From Coleofasciculus sp040219735 (GTDB lineage Bacteria > Cyanobacteriota > Cyanobacteriia > Cyanobacteriales > Coleofasciculaceae), in the NCBI GenBank assembly GCA_040219735.1, contig JAVJRX010000194.1: a DNA stretch of 64,000 nt, one strand, 5' to 3'. Positions 54,016 to 62,870 of this stretch are shown piece by piece. The position numbers and the translations under genes were made by a program. The notes below the pieces were generated by a model. The model saw only the letters and a program-made list of their open reading frames with translations, had not been told where the DNA came from and ran no database searches. Numbering within the stretch: position 1 is the first letter of the stretch; every line of letters begins with the position of its first letter.

Positions 54016-54483
54016 TCAAACGTCAGAAATCGCATCGGCTGGCGACACTCCACTCTTGACAGCGATGATGCCAGGGAGGTATTCATCCATCATTTTCACA
54101 TTGGTGTAAACCAACTGTTTGATAGTGTCTAAATCAAGAGAGTGATTTTTGACATTGGTGCTAGTCTTGTAACGAATCTCCCCATCATCGAAATTTAACT
54201 CAAAATTGCCGATAATCATGCCATAGTTGGCTCTGGATAGAAACTCTCCTACCGCTCGACGCTTAGACTTGGGAATTTTAATTGGGCATAAGCAGTAGAA
54301 GATAAACTGCTGCTGTGATTCTAGCGCTTGAGCATAACAGTTGTATTGGTCATTTTTGCCCTTAAATGCTAGGCGTAAGGCTGATTGTTTTGCTAGCTGG
54401 GCATAGTGCCAATTGTCTTCTGTGAAGAAATTGACGATGGCGTCAAAAATGGGTTGTGTTGAGGGAATGTCTTCAGGTGTCAC
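54016..54483 (-). CDS. YbjN-fold protein
   Basis: 155 residues with the YbjN pattern: QPIFDAIVNFFTEDNWHYAQ, then FIFYCLCPIKIPKSKRRAVG and GEFLSRANYGMIIGNFELNF with DDGEIRYKTS. YbjN proteins share a fold with type III secretion chaperones and often work as protein-binding chaperones. Here it is the last gene of the serum-amyloid-tail operon, 85 bp past the 86-residue gene. A chaperone or neutralising role for the giant protein is inferred. Confidence 0.75.
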   Translation of the reverse strand: MTPEDIPSTQPIFDAIVNFFTEDNWHYAQLAKQSALRLAFKGKNDQYNCYAQALESQQQFIFYCLCPIKIPKSKRRAVGEFLSRANYGMIIGNFELNFDDGEIRYKTSTNVKNHSLDLDTIKQLVYTNVKMMDEYLPGIIAVKSGVSPADAISDV

Positions 54484-54568
54484 ATTGGGAGTTTTCCTGT
54501 CATCGTATCGCCAAAAGACTAATACAAGGGTTGATGGATTGCTAATTTACTTAGTTTACAGATAATCC

Positions 54569-54829
54569 TTAAGGCTGCTCATTGTTTTCTTTAAAGTTAA
54601 CAATTTCTTCAGGGGCTGAATGAATTATTTTTATCACCTCTAAAGCGACATCCACCATTTCTTTAGCGCGGGGATCTGGCATTAATTTTAACTCGATTAA
54701 CTCATTGAGTAGTTTAGCGGCTTGAATACCAGATTTTAACAAGGCTTCTTGGTATTCTTGTTGTAGGGTTTTAGGAGGAGTGGAGATTTGGTTTTGGTCT
54801 GTTGAATTTTGAATGTTGATGTTTTCCAT
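54569..54829 (-). CDS. Small hypothetical protein of the giant-protein operon
   Basis: 86 residues, helical (KTLQQEYQEALLKSGIQAAK, MVDVALEVIKIIHSAPEEIV), acidic, no membrane segment. It starts 7 bases after the stop of the 49-residue peptide. I do not recognise it. Position suggests an accessory or immunity role. Confidence 0.55.
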   Translation of the reverse strand: MENINIQNSTDQNQISTPPKTLQQEYQEALLKSGIQAAKLLNELIELKLMPDPRAKEMVDVALEVIKIIHSAPEEIVNFKENNEQP

Positions 54830-54836
54830 GGTGTGT

Positions 54837-54986
54837 TCAGTATAATTCGCATTTTAGGGTTGCTTTATTCCAACGACCTCCTTGATCTAGACAATCATCG
54901 ATAGCAAAAAAATTTCTAGTCCATTGTACAAATGCCAACACTATTATAAAAACTACAACAATCCCAATTACAACCCAAATTTTCAT
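54837..54986 (-). CDS. 49-residue single-span membrane peptide
   Basis: MKIWVVIGIVVVFIIVLAFV is a clear membrane helix. The tail FFAIDDCLDQGGRWNKATLK with Cys-x(13)-Cys looks like a small extracytoplasmic folded tail. It starts 5 bases after the stop of the giant gene, strongly suggesting co-translation. Candidate immunity or anchor peptide. Not recognised. Confidence 0.6.
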   Translation of the reverse strand: MKIWVVIGIVVVFIIVLAFVQWTRNFFAIDDCLDQGGRWNKATLKCELY

Positions 54987-54991
54987 AATTA

Positions 54992-57900
54992 TCAATATTC
55001 ATCAGGTAAGTTTTCTGGACGATACTTTTCACACATATTTTTACACGATCCGTCAGGTTCACTACTGCCTTGTTCCCGACCATAGTTGTTAGCTTTCTGA
55101 TCTTCCTCGCTGGCTTCAGGTGAGTCTCCCTTCCACTTTTGATCAAACTCCTCTCTAATATCGCTTATAAATTCCGCCGTACTCTCACCATAAGAGCCTA
55201 GCTGGGCTGCTTCACAATTTGCCTTGCAATGGAAATACTTATCTGCACCAATCCAATTTGCCTCACGCATATCAAAATAGTTATTTTTAAAAATGTTGAT
55301 AGCTGAAGGAATTTCACTGATAGCTGAATAGCTTTCACTGATCCATTGACTTAGATCACTCCACCGCTCCTGTACCCAATTCCAACCTTGACTGACTTGT
55401 TCTCCAGCCCAAGCTAAACCTTGTGATGCTTTCTCACTAGCCCAATTACCAACTTCACCGACCTTATTCTTCGTCCATTCCCAACCCGCTTTAATCTCGT
55501 CACCAGCCCATTGGAGAACATCACTCCCTAACTCTCCTAGTTGTTGGATGCCATTCCAAGCTTGACCCCCTGTATCCTTGACAAAGTTACCAACAGCCAC
55601 ACCTGTCTGTTGTAGCAAATTTAAGCCTTGAGAGCCTTTATCTTTGACAAAACTACCAACAGCCGCACCTGTCTGTTGTAGCAAATTTAAACCTTGAGAC
55701 CCTTTCTCCTTGACAAAACTACCAACAGCCGCACCTGTCTGTTGTAGCAAATTTAAACCTTGAGACCCTGTATCCTTAACAAAATTCCCAGCACCCGCAG
55801 CCTTGTCTGATAACCAACTGAATGCACCCGAACTCTTTTGTTGTACCCAATTCTTCGCACCAGAAACCTTATCCCCCAACCACGAAACAACATTAGTAGC
55901 TTTGCCTTGAACACCGGAAACCAGCGAACTGACTTGACCACCGAGCCATTCTAAAATCGAGCTGCCTTTAGACTGAATAGTTGAAACAGCACTTTGTCCT
56001 TTTGCCTCTAACCCACTAACAAAAGAACCTGCTTTTTCCCCAACGGCGTTAACCGCACTGTTTCCCTTTTCGGTGAGCCAATTTTTAGCCGTCTCACCTT
56101 TTTCTTGCACCCAGTTAAATGCACTGGTTCCTTTTTCAGTCAGCCAAGATGTTGCGTTATTCGCCTTATCAGCCACAAATATTTCGGCGCTACTGACTTT
56201 TTCACCCATCCAAGACGTGGCGCTGTTGGCTTTTTCACCTATCCAAGAACTAGCACCATTAACCTTTTCTCCCAGCCAACTAAAGGCTCCTCCGGTTTTC
56301 TCATCAATCCATGTCCCCGCACTATTGGCTTTTTCCGATAACCAATTCGTTGCGGCTCCAGCTTTTTCAGTGGCAAAACTGGTGGCATTATTAACCTTTT
56401 CTCCCACCCAAGATTTAGCTTCCCCAACTTTCCCCTGGAAGCTTGTCCAGCCTTCTGAGGCTTTACCTGTTAGGGTTGTCCATTTCTCATTTAGATAATC
56501 CCCGGCACTGGTAACAGACTGGTCAACCGATGTCTTAACTTGTTCTCCCTGTTGTTGCAGTTGTGTACTAACATCCTGGGCTTTTTGGCTAATTCCTTGC
56601 CATCCCTGTTCAACTCTTTGCGTGACTGGAGCTACTTTGCTTTCAATACCAGACCAAGTGGATTCAACTTCTGTTTTGAGAGCTTGCCATTCGGCTTGTA
56701 AAGCTTGACCGTTTTCTTGTCCTGCTGCTGGTTTGACTCCGGCGGAAGTGTCATCAACTTTAGCTTGTAGAGCTTGACTATTCCCTTGTGCTTCTGATTG
56801 TTTTGCTCCGGCGGAAGCTCCATTAAGTTTAGCGATAAAGTTTTGAGCTTTCGCCATGTATGTCTGGGAAAACTGCTGGGCTTCTGTTTCTACAGCAGTC
56901 ATTTCCGTTTTGGCACTATTTTCTAGCTCAGTCCAATTACTCTCAAGTTCACCTTTGCCTTCAACGGCTTTATTTTCTAAATTAGTAACTTTATCAGCAA
57001 CTTCCGTTTCGACTTGTTGCTCTTTAGCCGTCGTTTCTTGTTTTAAGCCAGTTTCTTCCCCTTGTAACTCAGAAGCTTGAGTTTGGGCATCGGTTTGGAG
57101 TTCTGTGCCTTTAGCTTGACTCTCGGCTTCGACTTCAGTTCCTTTGGCTTTGACTTCTGACTGAAGTTCAGTTCCTTTGGTTTGTTTATCAGCTTCGAGT
57201 TCAGCGGCTTTAGCTTGTTTGTCGGCTTCTAATTCATTCCCTTTAGCTTGTTTATCAGCTTCGAGTTCAGCGGCTTTAGCTTGTTTATCGGCTTCTAATT
57301 CATTCCCTTTAGCGTTTTTAGCGCTATCTAATTCATTTCCTTTCGTGTTTTTATCAGCTTCTAACTCATTGCCTTTGGTATCTTTGTCGGTATCTAGCTC
57401 ATTACCTTTGGTATCCTTGTCTGCATCCAGCTCACTACCCTTGGTTTGCTTGTCATTATCTAACTGATTCCCTTGCTCTTGTTTTGTCGCATCAACTTGA
57501 GATTGCTTATTATCGTACTCACTTTGTACCTCACTCTTCTTCCCAGCAGCATCACCTTTAAGGGAATCAAAAATACCTTTTGCCCAATCAAAGGGATTTT
57601 CCAGTAAATCACCTTGAACAACTTGACCGGATTTTACTTGTTGTTCATCAACTGGCTTAACGGTTACATTACTTTCAGCACCTTTGGCTGCAACTGCTGG
57701 TTCTGCGGATTGAACCGCTTCTTCAACATTCTGTTCTGTCTCCTGTTGCTCAATTTCAGGGGTTTCAGGTTCTTGAGGTTCGGGTTCTTTGGCTTTCGGT
57801 TCAGGTGCTTCCTGAACTTCTGCTTCCGGTTGAGGTTCAGTTTCCGGAAGTGCTTTGTCCTCCGGTTGTACTTGGGGTTGTTCGGGTTCGGCTGGTTCTG

Positions 57901-59713
57901 GGGGTTCACTCGCCGACTCAGGAGTCTCTTCTTGGCTGGGTTCAGCCGGAGTAACCTCTGCTGCTTTTTCTTCTACTGCGGGAGTTTCAGCCGCACCATC
58001 TTTAACTTGAGGAGTTTCTGTTGTAGGAGGAGTTTCTATCGCAGGTTTCTCAAGTTGCTCAACTTGCGGCTGAGGTAAGGGTTCAGATTTGGGTGCATTT
58101 GTCCCCGGTTGAGGAATCGCCGCAATTTTTTGTTGGGCTTGCTGTAATGCTTGTTCTAAAGCCGCTTTGGGTTCTTGACTCGGATCAATAGTTTGAGCAG
58201 CACTCTGATCAGTATTATGCATCTGAGCCTGCTGCTGTTGCCAGATATCCGTTAAAGATGTCCCCTGATTGGCTTGACTTAAATCAGGGATTTGGATACC
58301 TCCAGCACCTGTATTGGCTGTTTCCGTATTAGCTGGAGTTTCAGCCGCTTTTTCCTGGGGTTGAGTTTTCCCTTCAGTATCAGTCTGTGCGGATTCAGCT
58401 TCCGGTTGAGGCGCAGTACCTTCTGTCTCTGGTTTAGGTTCTTTTGTGGGTGCTGAGGTAGCTGGAGATTCAGTTGAACTATCTTGTGCTTTGGATTTAG
58501 CTTCAGGTTTTGGCGCTGGCGCAACTTCAGGTTGAGTTTCAGTATCTTGTGCTTCTAGTTTGGCGTCTGTGGTGGGTTCGGCTTGAGGAGGTGGCTCGAT
58601 TTTCCCTTGGGGTTGATTCGACGATTGGGGTTGAGCCGGAGCAGGTTTTTGTACCTCTTGAGTCTCTGTCTCTGTGACTAACGGCTTATCCACCTTGTCT
58701 TGTGCAACATCTGGTGAAGTTTCCGTTAGCTGGAATTCTGCACCTGTGGCTGTTTGAGCATTAGGCGGTGGAAGTTCTTTAGCCGGAAGTGGCGGGGAAT
58801 TCTTATCTACAGATATTTTATACGGATTTTTATTAGATGTAGCTGGAGACTCCTGCTCCTCAATCGTCTTAGCTGGTAGCGTAGGAGTGAGGTTATCTCC
58901 CTGTAACGATAATGGGTTTTTATTCAAACCCCTAGCACTCGCTATGTCAGCTTTCGCCTGAATGGTTCCTGTGTGCGTTTCCTCTTCCTTCTCTTTCTGT
59001 TCCTGCTCACAGGCGGAACATGAGCGCTGAACCGTTTCTGACTGACTCGATTGCTGAACATTAAACCGATTCAACCCGTTGAAGACAGAATGAGTTCTCT
59101 GTTCTATTTTGGGATGATACTGTCCTAACCCATTCTGAAGCACATTCCTCTGCACCGGAGGAGACTCTTTCCCCTGAGTGTTAACGGGAATAGTCAGCAA
59201 GTTGGAACTCAAACGCGATACTCTTTCTTTTTGAGCTTGTAAATTCGGTTTTGGGGATGGGTTGTTTCCACTCTCTGCTGCTGAGGGTTGAGCAGGGGTG
59301 ACAGCAACTCCGTCTACTTCTGTATCAGGGGATTCGGGATTCTGTGATAATTCGGCTTCTGAACCTTCCTGGCGCTGAACCGTCTCTTCTTCCTGACTCT
59401 CTGTCGCTTCAGCTTCTGAAACGTCTGGCTGTTGAGCGTTATTTTCTAACCCTGCATTAGCTGACTGTTTCTGTACAGGTGGCGGGGGTGGTGTTTTGGG
59501 TGCATTAACCGGGACATTAAGACCGTTATAGCCGACAAAGGCTGACTGCTCCAATTTCTGTTGTAAAAACGCCTTCTGTTCCTCCGGTGAGCGTCTTACC
59601 ACAGGTTCCTGGGGTTTCGGAACTTGGAAACGGCGTCGCTGCAACGGATTCGGCGCGGACTTCCGACTCAAGGGTGAGAAATTTGGTTTGCGGATGGGTT
59701 CTCGGAAAGACAT
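54992..59713 (-). CDS. Giant repeat protein with eCIS-cargo-like N-terminus and serum-amyloid-A-like C-terminus
   Basis: 1573 residues. Residues 1-260 are disordered and P/Q/E-rich, with repeated VQR/VQK words and QRSCSACEQEQKEKEEE near 230, as in DUF4157-type cargo of extracellular contractile injection systems. Residues ~260-700 are low-complexity E/P/Q. Residues ~744-875 are 12 units of 11 residues (DKQAKGNELEA). Residues ~1080-1465 have further 11-residue amphipathic units with Trp (SWLGEKVNGAS) and three 22-residue copies. Residues ~1475-1573 match serum amyloid A: DMREANWIGADKYFH, AEFISDIRE and YRPENLPDEY. No signal peptide. Probably a cargo or effector that binds membranes or lipid. 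Confidence 0.85.
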   Translation of the reverse strand: MSFREPIRKPNFSPLSRKSAPNPLQRRRFQVPKPQEPVVRRSPEEQKAFLQQKLEQSAFVGYNGLNVPVNAPKTPPPPPVQKQSANAGLENNAQQPDVSEAEATESQEEETVQRQEGSEAELSQNPESPDTEVDGVAVTPAQPSAAESGNNPSPKPNLQAQKERVSRLSSNLLTIPVNTQGKESPPVQRNVLQNGLGQYHPKIEQRTHSVFNGLNRFNVQQSSQSETVQRSCSACEQEQKEKEEETHTGTIQAKADIASARGLNKNPLSLQGDNLTPTLPAKTIEEQESPATSNKNPYKISVDKNSPPLPAKELPPPNAQTATGAEFQLTETSPDVAQDKVDKPLVTETETQEVQKPAPAQPQSSNQPQGKIEPPPQAEPTTDAKLEAQDTETQPEVAPAPKPEAKSKAQDSSTESPATSAPTKEPKPETEGTAPQPEAESAQTDTEGKTQPQEKAAETPANTETANTGAGGIQIPDLSQANQGTSLTDIWQQQQAQMHNTDQSAAQTIDPSQEPKAALEQALQQAQQKIAAIPQPGTNAPKSEPLPQPQVEQLEKPAIETPPTTETPQVKDGAAETPAVEEKAAEVTPAEPSQEETPESASEPPEPAEPEQPQVQPEDKALPETEPQPEAEVQEAPEPKAKEPEPQEPETPEIEQQETEQNVEEAVQSAEPAVAAKGAESNVTVKPVDEQQVKSGQVVQGDLLENPFDWAKGIFDSLKGDAAGKKSEVQSEYDNKQSQVDATKQEQGNQLDNDKQTKGSELDADKDTKGNELDTDKDTKGNELEADKNTKGNELDSAKNAKGNELEADKQAKAAELEADKQAKGNELEADKQAKAAELEADKQTKGTELQSEVKAKGTEVEAESQAKGTELQTDAQTQASELQGEETGLKQETTAKEQQVETEVADKVTNLENKAVEGKGELESNWTELENSAKTEMTAVETEAQQFSQTYMAKAQNFIAKLNGASAGAKQSEAQGNSQALQAKVDDTSAGVKPAAGQENGQALQAEWQALKTEVESTWSGIESKVAPVTQRVEQGWQGISQKAQDVSTQLQQQGEQVKTSVDQSVTSAGDYLNEKWTTLTGKASEGWTSFQGKVGEAKSWVGEKVNNATSFATEKAGAATNWLSEKANSAGTWIDEKTGGAFSWLGEKVNGASSWIGEKANSATSWMGEKVSSAEIFVADKANNATSWLTEKGTSAFNWVQEKGETAKNWLTEKGNSAVNAVGEKAGSFVSGLEAKGQSAVSTIQSKGSSILEWLGGQVSSLVSGVQGKATNVVSWLGDKVSGAKNWVQQKSSGAFSWLSDKAAGAGNFVKDTGSQGLNLLQQTGAAVGSFVKEKGSQGLNLLQQTGAAVGSFVKDKGSQGLNLLQQTGVAVGNFVKDTGGQAWNGIQQLGELGSDVLQWAGDEIKAGWEWTKNKVGEVGNWASEKASQGLAWAGEQVSQGWNWVQERWSDLSQWISESYSAISEIPSAINIFKNNYFDMREANWIGADKYFHCKANCEAAQLGSYGESTAEFISDIREEFDQKWKGDSPEASEEDQKANNYGREQGSSEPDGSCKNMCEKYRPENLPDEY
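55575..55781. repeat. Three 66-bp coding repeats
   Basis: Near-identical direct repeats encode a 22-residue unit (GSQGLNLLQQTGAAVGSFVK) in the giant gene. The high DNA identity suggests recent duplication. Confidence 0.8.
57085..57480. repeat. Twelve 33-bp coding repeats (11-residue units)
   Basis: The DNA is a degenerate 33-base tandem array encoding DK(Q/D)(A/T)KGNELEA-type units. Period 11 fits hendecad coiled coils or LEA-type helices. Confidence 0.8.
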
Positions 59714-59851
59714 TACCAGAGGTTCCCCCGATTTATGCAGGTCTTTTCTGTCCTTCCCAGGAGGCGCGATCGCGTCTATGAGATTGGTAGCAGAAAATCT
59801 CCTCGATCATACCCCCAAACAGGCGATCGCACTTCACTCATCTTAGGAAAA

Positions 59852-60178
59852 CTTAACATCCCCCGAAATAATTCCATCACTGACTAAACTTAGATTTCCC
59901 CCACTTACAAACGGGGTTTCTGGATGATTCAGCGCCAGAATATCAATTCCATTATTCCCCTGAATATAAAGATTTCCCCCTGCTTGGGCTAAAAAAGGAC
60001 TGGTTTGGTTATCCCTTACCAATACCCTATCCTTCGCCAATAGATTTAAATTCCCGGTTGTTACCAAAGAGGGCGAGGGCGCACGTCGGTGCGCCCCTAC
60101 GGTAACGAACCTTAAATCCCCTTGGTTCAATAACGTTTCTGTGTATGCTGTTACCTGATTAACAACAATATCTCCAGC
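59852..60178 (-). pseudogene. Orphan fragment of the CHAT-adhesin gene
   Basis: The encoded text NLLAKDRVLVRDNQTSPFLA, then GNNGIDILALNHPETPFVSG, nearly repeats an internal part of the 1753-residue adhesin (about 51480-51810, same strand). A GGGCGCACGTCGG hairpin replaces a short stretch near 60075-60103. There is no start region, TPS or CHAT domain. It is a decayed duplicate or the remains of a second adhesin. Confidence 0.8.
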
Positions 60179-60298
60179 GATGGGTTTTTTCCACTCCCCA
60201 AAGAGGCGCTCGCATTCTATCCCGCTTCATAAAACTTAAGCAACATTGATGACAAATAGTTTGTCACTGTAAAGCCGCAATCCTTTGTTCTTCTCAAA

Positions 60299-60380
60299 TG
60301 CGGACGAAAGGACTTGAACCTTCACACCTTACGGTACTAGAACCTAAATCTAGCGCGTCTGCCAATTCCGCCACGTCCGC
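60299..60380 (-). tRNA. trnL-UAG: tRNA-Leu (UAG anticodon)
   Basis: An 82-base cloverleaf: acceptor GCGGACG/CGTCCGC, anticodon stem CTAGA/TCTAG with loop TTTAGGT (anticodon TAG), a long variable arm as in tRNA-Leu, and a GGTTCAAGTCC T-arm. The discriminator is A. CCA is not encoded. Confidence 0.95.
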
Positions 60381-60544
60381 GACTCACTCGATAGCTATCA
60401 TAGCAAAAACCTGGCGATTTTGTTAGCGGAGTTCGACGTAACGCTCAAAGCCTTATTTTCCCGTTGCTATCGCCTGAAAGCCTCCAGGTGTGCGTCAAGC
60501 CTGTGCTTATATCAAATTCAGGTTGAATACCCCTCCAGAACACT

Positions 60545-60572
60545 GTAGAGACGCGCCATGGCGCGTCTCTAC
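60545..60572. repeat. GTAGAGACG palindromic repeat (copy 3)
   Basis: A perfect 28-base palindrome with arms GTAGAGACGCGCCA. Located between tRNA-Leu and the histidine kinase gene end. Confidence 0.7.
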
Positions 60573-60629
60573 AATCCTGAAATAACCGGGGTTCTACCTG
60601 ATTAGGTATCAATTCCCCATCCCCATCGT

Positions 60630-62870
60630 CTACGGGTTCTCCTCCCCAGGTTGCGGTAAGGGTAGAGTAATTGTCACCGTACTTCCTTCTCCGGCTTGAG
60701 ACTCTACCGCGATCGCACCATTTTGTAAATCCACACAATGTTTAACTAGTATCAGTCCTAAACTACTCCCCGTCACCCCATCACCATGACTATTGGTGTC
60801 GAAGGCGTTGAATAAGACATTTTGCTCAGGTTCGGGAATATTACTCCCAAAATCCGGAATACGAAACACTATCTGTACGTCTTGACACAACAATTCCAAC
60901 TTGATCGGACTATCCTCTGGTGAATAGCGCCATGCACTAATCATCAAATTTGTCAACATCCGGCGCAACAATTTTTCATCAGCAACGCGACAACAAGATT
61001 CAGGACTGACAAAGGTAATTTGGCGTCTCGATGGTGTACGCTCCTGTAACTGGGTGATTAATTCCTGACACAACTGAGTTAAATCTAGTTCGGTGGGATT
61101 TAAAGGTAGTTGTTTGGATTCAACCTTATTAATCCACAGCAGATCATTCAGGATTTGGTTGATCCGGTGAGCATTCCCTTGGATGCGCTGGAGATAGTAA
61201 AGGTTGTCGTTCTCGGTGTCGAAATCGGGGTTATTTTCCAGGTATTTAGCATGGGAAAAAATCTTGTTCAGAGGATTACGAAGTTCTTGGGTAACCACTG
61301 AAGCCAATCGGGAAAGATGGGATTTGAGCGCCCGATATTCGGCTTCTTTTGCCATAGCTTCGCTAACAGCTACCCTCGCCTGTTTTTGTTCACTCAAATC
61401 TTTAAACGTGATCACAATGGCGCTACCATCCCCGTCGAGATTCTCCAAACGAGTCATCGTGTACTCGTAATCCTTCACCCCCTCAACCGTGGTTAAGGTA
61501 ATTTCGTCGGTCTTAGACTCTCCCGTGTTTAAAACCAAGTCCCGTTGAATATCCAACTGTTCCATCTGTTCGGCGGACAACTTCAGATCATGCCAAGTTT
61601 TACCGATAAAATCTTTTTGCTGGAGTCCCCACGCCTGGGCTGCGGCTTGATTCACATAGACATATTTGCCCGTGCGATCGCACACTAGAAAAAAGTCACT
61701 GGAATTTGAGAGAATCGCATTAAGAAGTTGTCCGAGTTGTTCGACTGAGGTATCCGGCGTTGGGGGAGAGGGGGTGGCTGGAGGTTTCTTCTCTGGCTGA
61801 CTGGCGGCTTGTTTGACCGCTTGCTGCTGCTGAATCGCTTGTTGCTGACGAATTGCCTCTTGTTGCTGTGCTTTGAGGCGTTTTTGCTCACTAATATCCT
61901 CTAGAATACAAATCGCTGAAGTGGGTTCGTCTGAAGTCCCCAATACCAGCGCCACCGTCAGGCGCCCCCACTCAATGGTGCTATCCGGATGCTGGAGAGG
62001 CTTCTCCAATTGGTAGGAGTGACGTTCACCCGCTATCAATTGACGAAACATTGCCGATTCCATTCCTGACTTATCTAAATTCATCCACGTCATCAAAGTG
62101 GGTGCTAATTCATCAGCCGGACAACCGAGCATTGCCTGTAGTTTCGGGTTATATTCGATCAGGTTACCCTGATGATCCAAAAGTCCTAACCCAATGACCG
62201 TGTGCTTCACAATGGAGTCAAACAGGGGATGATTGTGGGATTGCATGGAATCTTTATAGCGTGCGATCGTTAAATCTTGCAACCGCCAGCGCAATCCAAT
62301 CACCTGACCCGATGGGTTTTTCACAGGCGCGACGGTTAGGGAAGCGAGGAAGGAGGTATTACTACGGGGTTGAATCTGGACGGGCCAATTATTGATTGAC
62401 TCACCCCGTTGTAACTGACTCAACTTGTAAAAAAAATCGCGCCGTTCCTGGGTAGCGACAAAAACGGCTAAAGATTTGCCCACCAGACGTTCTGGAGAAA
62501 AGTTGAGCATATTGGCGGCGGCTTGATTTGCCTCAAAAATGATCGCGTCGGGATTGGTGACGAGGTAACCATCGGGGGCAAACTCAAACAATTCCCGGTA
62601 ACGCTGGCGTTCAGCTTCTATGGTAATCTGGCTTTGCGCTAATTTATCATTTTGTTGGCGTAGTTCTCCGGCAGCAAATTGCAATTCTTGCAGGGAATGA
62701 GACAGTTGTGTCAAACTCTCCTGTAATAAGTGTTGCTGCTGATTCGACATTTCCTCTGTGCGTAAAGACGCCTGTACTGGCAATTTAAATACTTCGTGTG
62801 CTTGTTGCCAAAGCGTTTCTACACGTCTGAGGGATAGGGAAATCTGTTGGTCAAAGGTTTCTGCGGTCAT
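60630..62870 (-). CDS. Multi-PAS sensor, degenerate histidine kinase
   Basis: 746 residues. A coiled N-terminus is followed by three PAS domains (about 90-200, 215-335, 385-495) with a Gln-rich linker between the second and third. The dimerisation box reads VVTQELRNPLN (~525) where kinases have SHELRxPL, so the phospho-accepting His is Gln. In the ATPase the N-box reads LTNLMISAWRYS, missing the second Asn, and GSNIP/SSLGLILVK replace canonical glycine boxes. It is probably not an autokinase; perhaps a sensor partner. Confidence 0.85.
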   Translation of the reverse strand: MTAETFDQQISLSLRRVETLWQQAHEVFKLPVQASLRTEEMSNQQQHLLQESLTQLSHSLQELQFAAGELRQQNDKLAQSQITIEAERQRYRELFEFAPDGYLVTNPDAIIFEANQAAANMLNFSPERLVGKSLAVFVATQERRDFFYKLSQLQRGESINNWPVQIQPRSNTSFLASLTVAPVKNPSGQVIGLRWRLQDLTIARYKDSMQSHNHPLFDSIVKHTVIGLGLLDHQGNLIEYNPKLQAMLGCPADELAPTLMTWMNLDKSGMESAMFRQLIAGERHSYQLEKPLQHPDSTIEWGRLTVALVLGTSDEPTSAICILEDISEQKRLKAQQQEAIRQQQAIQQQQAVKQAASQPEKKPPATPSPPTPDTSVEQLGQLLNAILSNSSDFFLVCDRTGKYVYVNQAAAQAWGLQQKDFIGKTWHDLKLSAEQMEQLDIQRDLVLNTGESKTDEITLTTVEGVKDYEYTMTRLENLDGDGSAIVITFKDLSEQKQARVAVSEAMAKEAEYRALKSHLSRLASVVTQELRNPLNKIFSHAKYLENNPDFDTENDNLYYLQRIQGNAHRINQILNDLLWINKVESKQLPLNPTELDLTQLCQELITQLQERTPSRRQITFVSPESCCRVADEKLLRRMLTNLMISAWRYSPEDSPIKLELLCQDVQIVFRIPDFGSNIPEPEQNVLFNAFDTNSHGDGVTGSSLGLILVKHCVDLQNGAIAVESQAGEGSTVTITLPLPQPGEENP

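Noticed and set aside
54916..55146. A 76-codon minus-strand frame overlapping the 3' end of the giant gene
   Set aside because: It overlaps the SAA-like coding region in another frame; the 49-residue peptide at 54837-54986 is the better gene here.
57614..58078. A 154-codon plus-strand frame rich in Phe/Arg/Leu opposite the giant gene
   Set aside because: It arises from the reverse complement of a Glu/Pro/Gln-rich low-complexity stretch; no start signal and no fold-like pattern.
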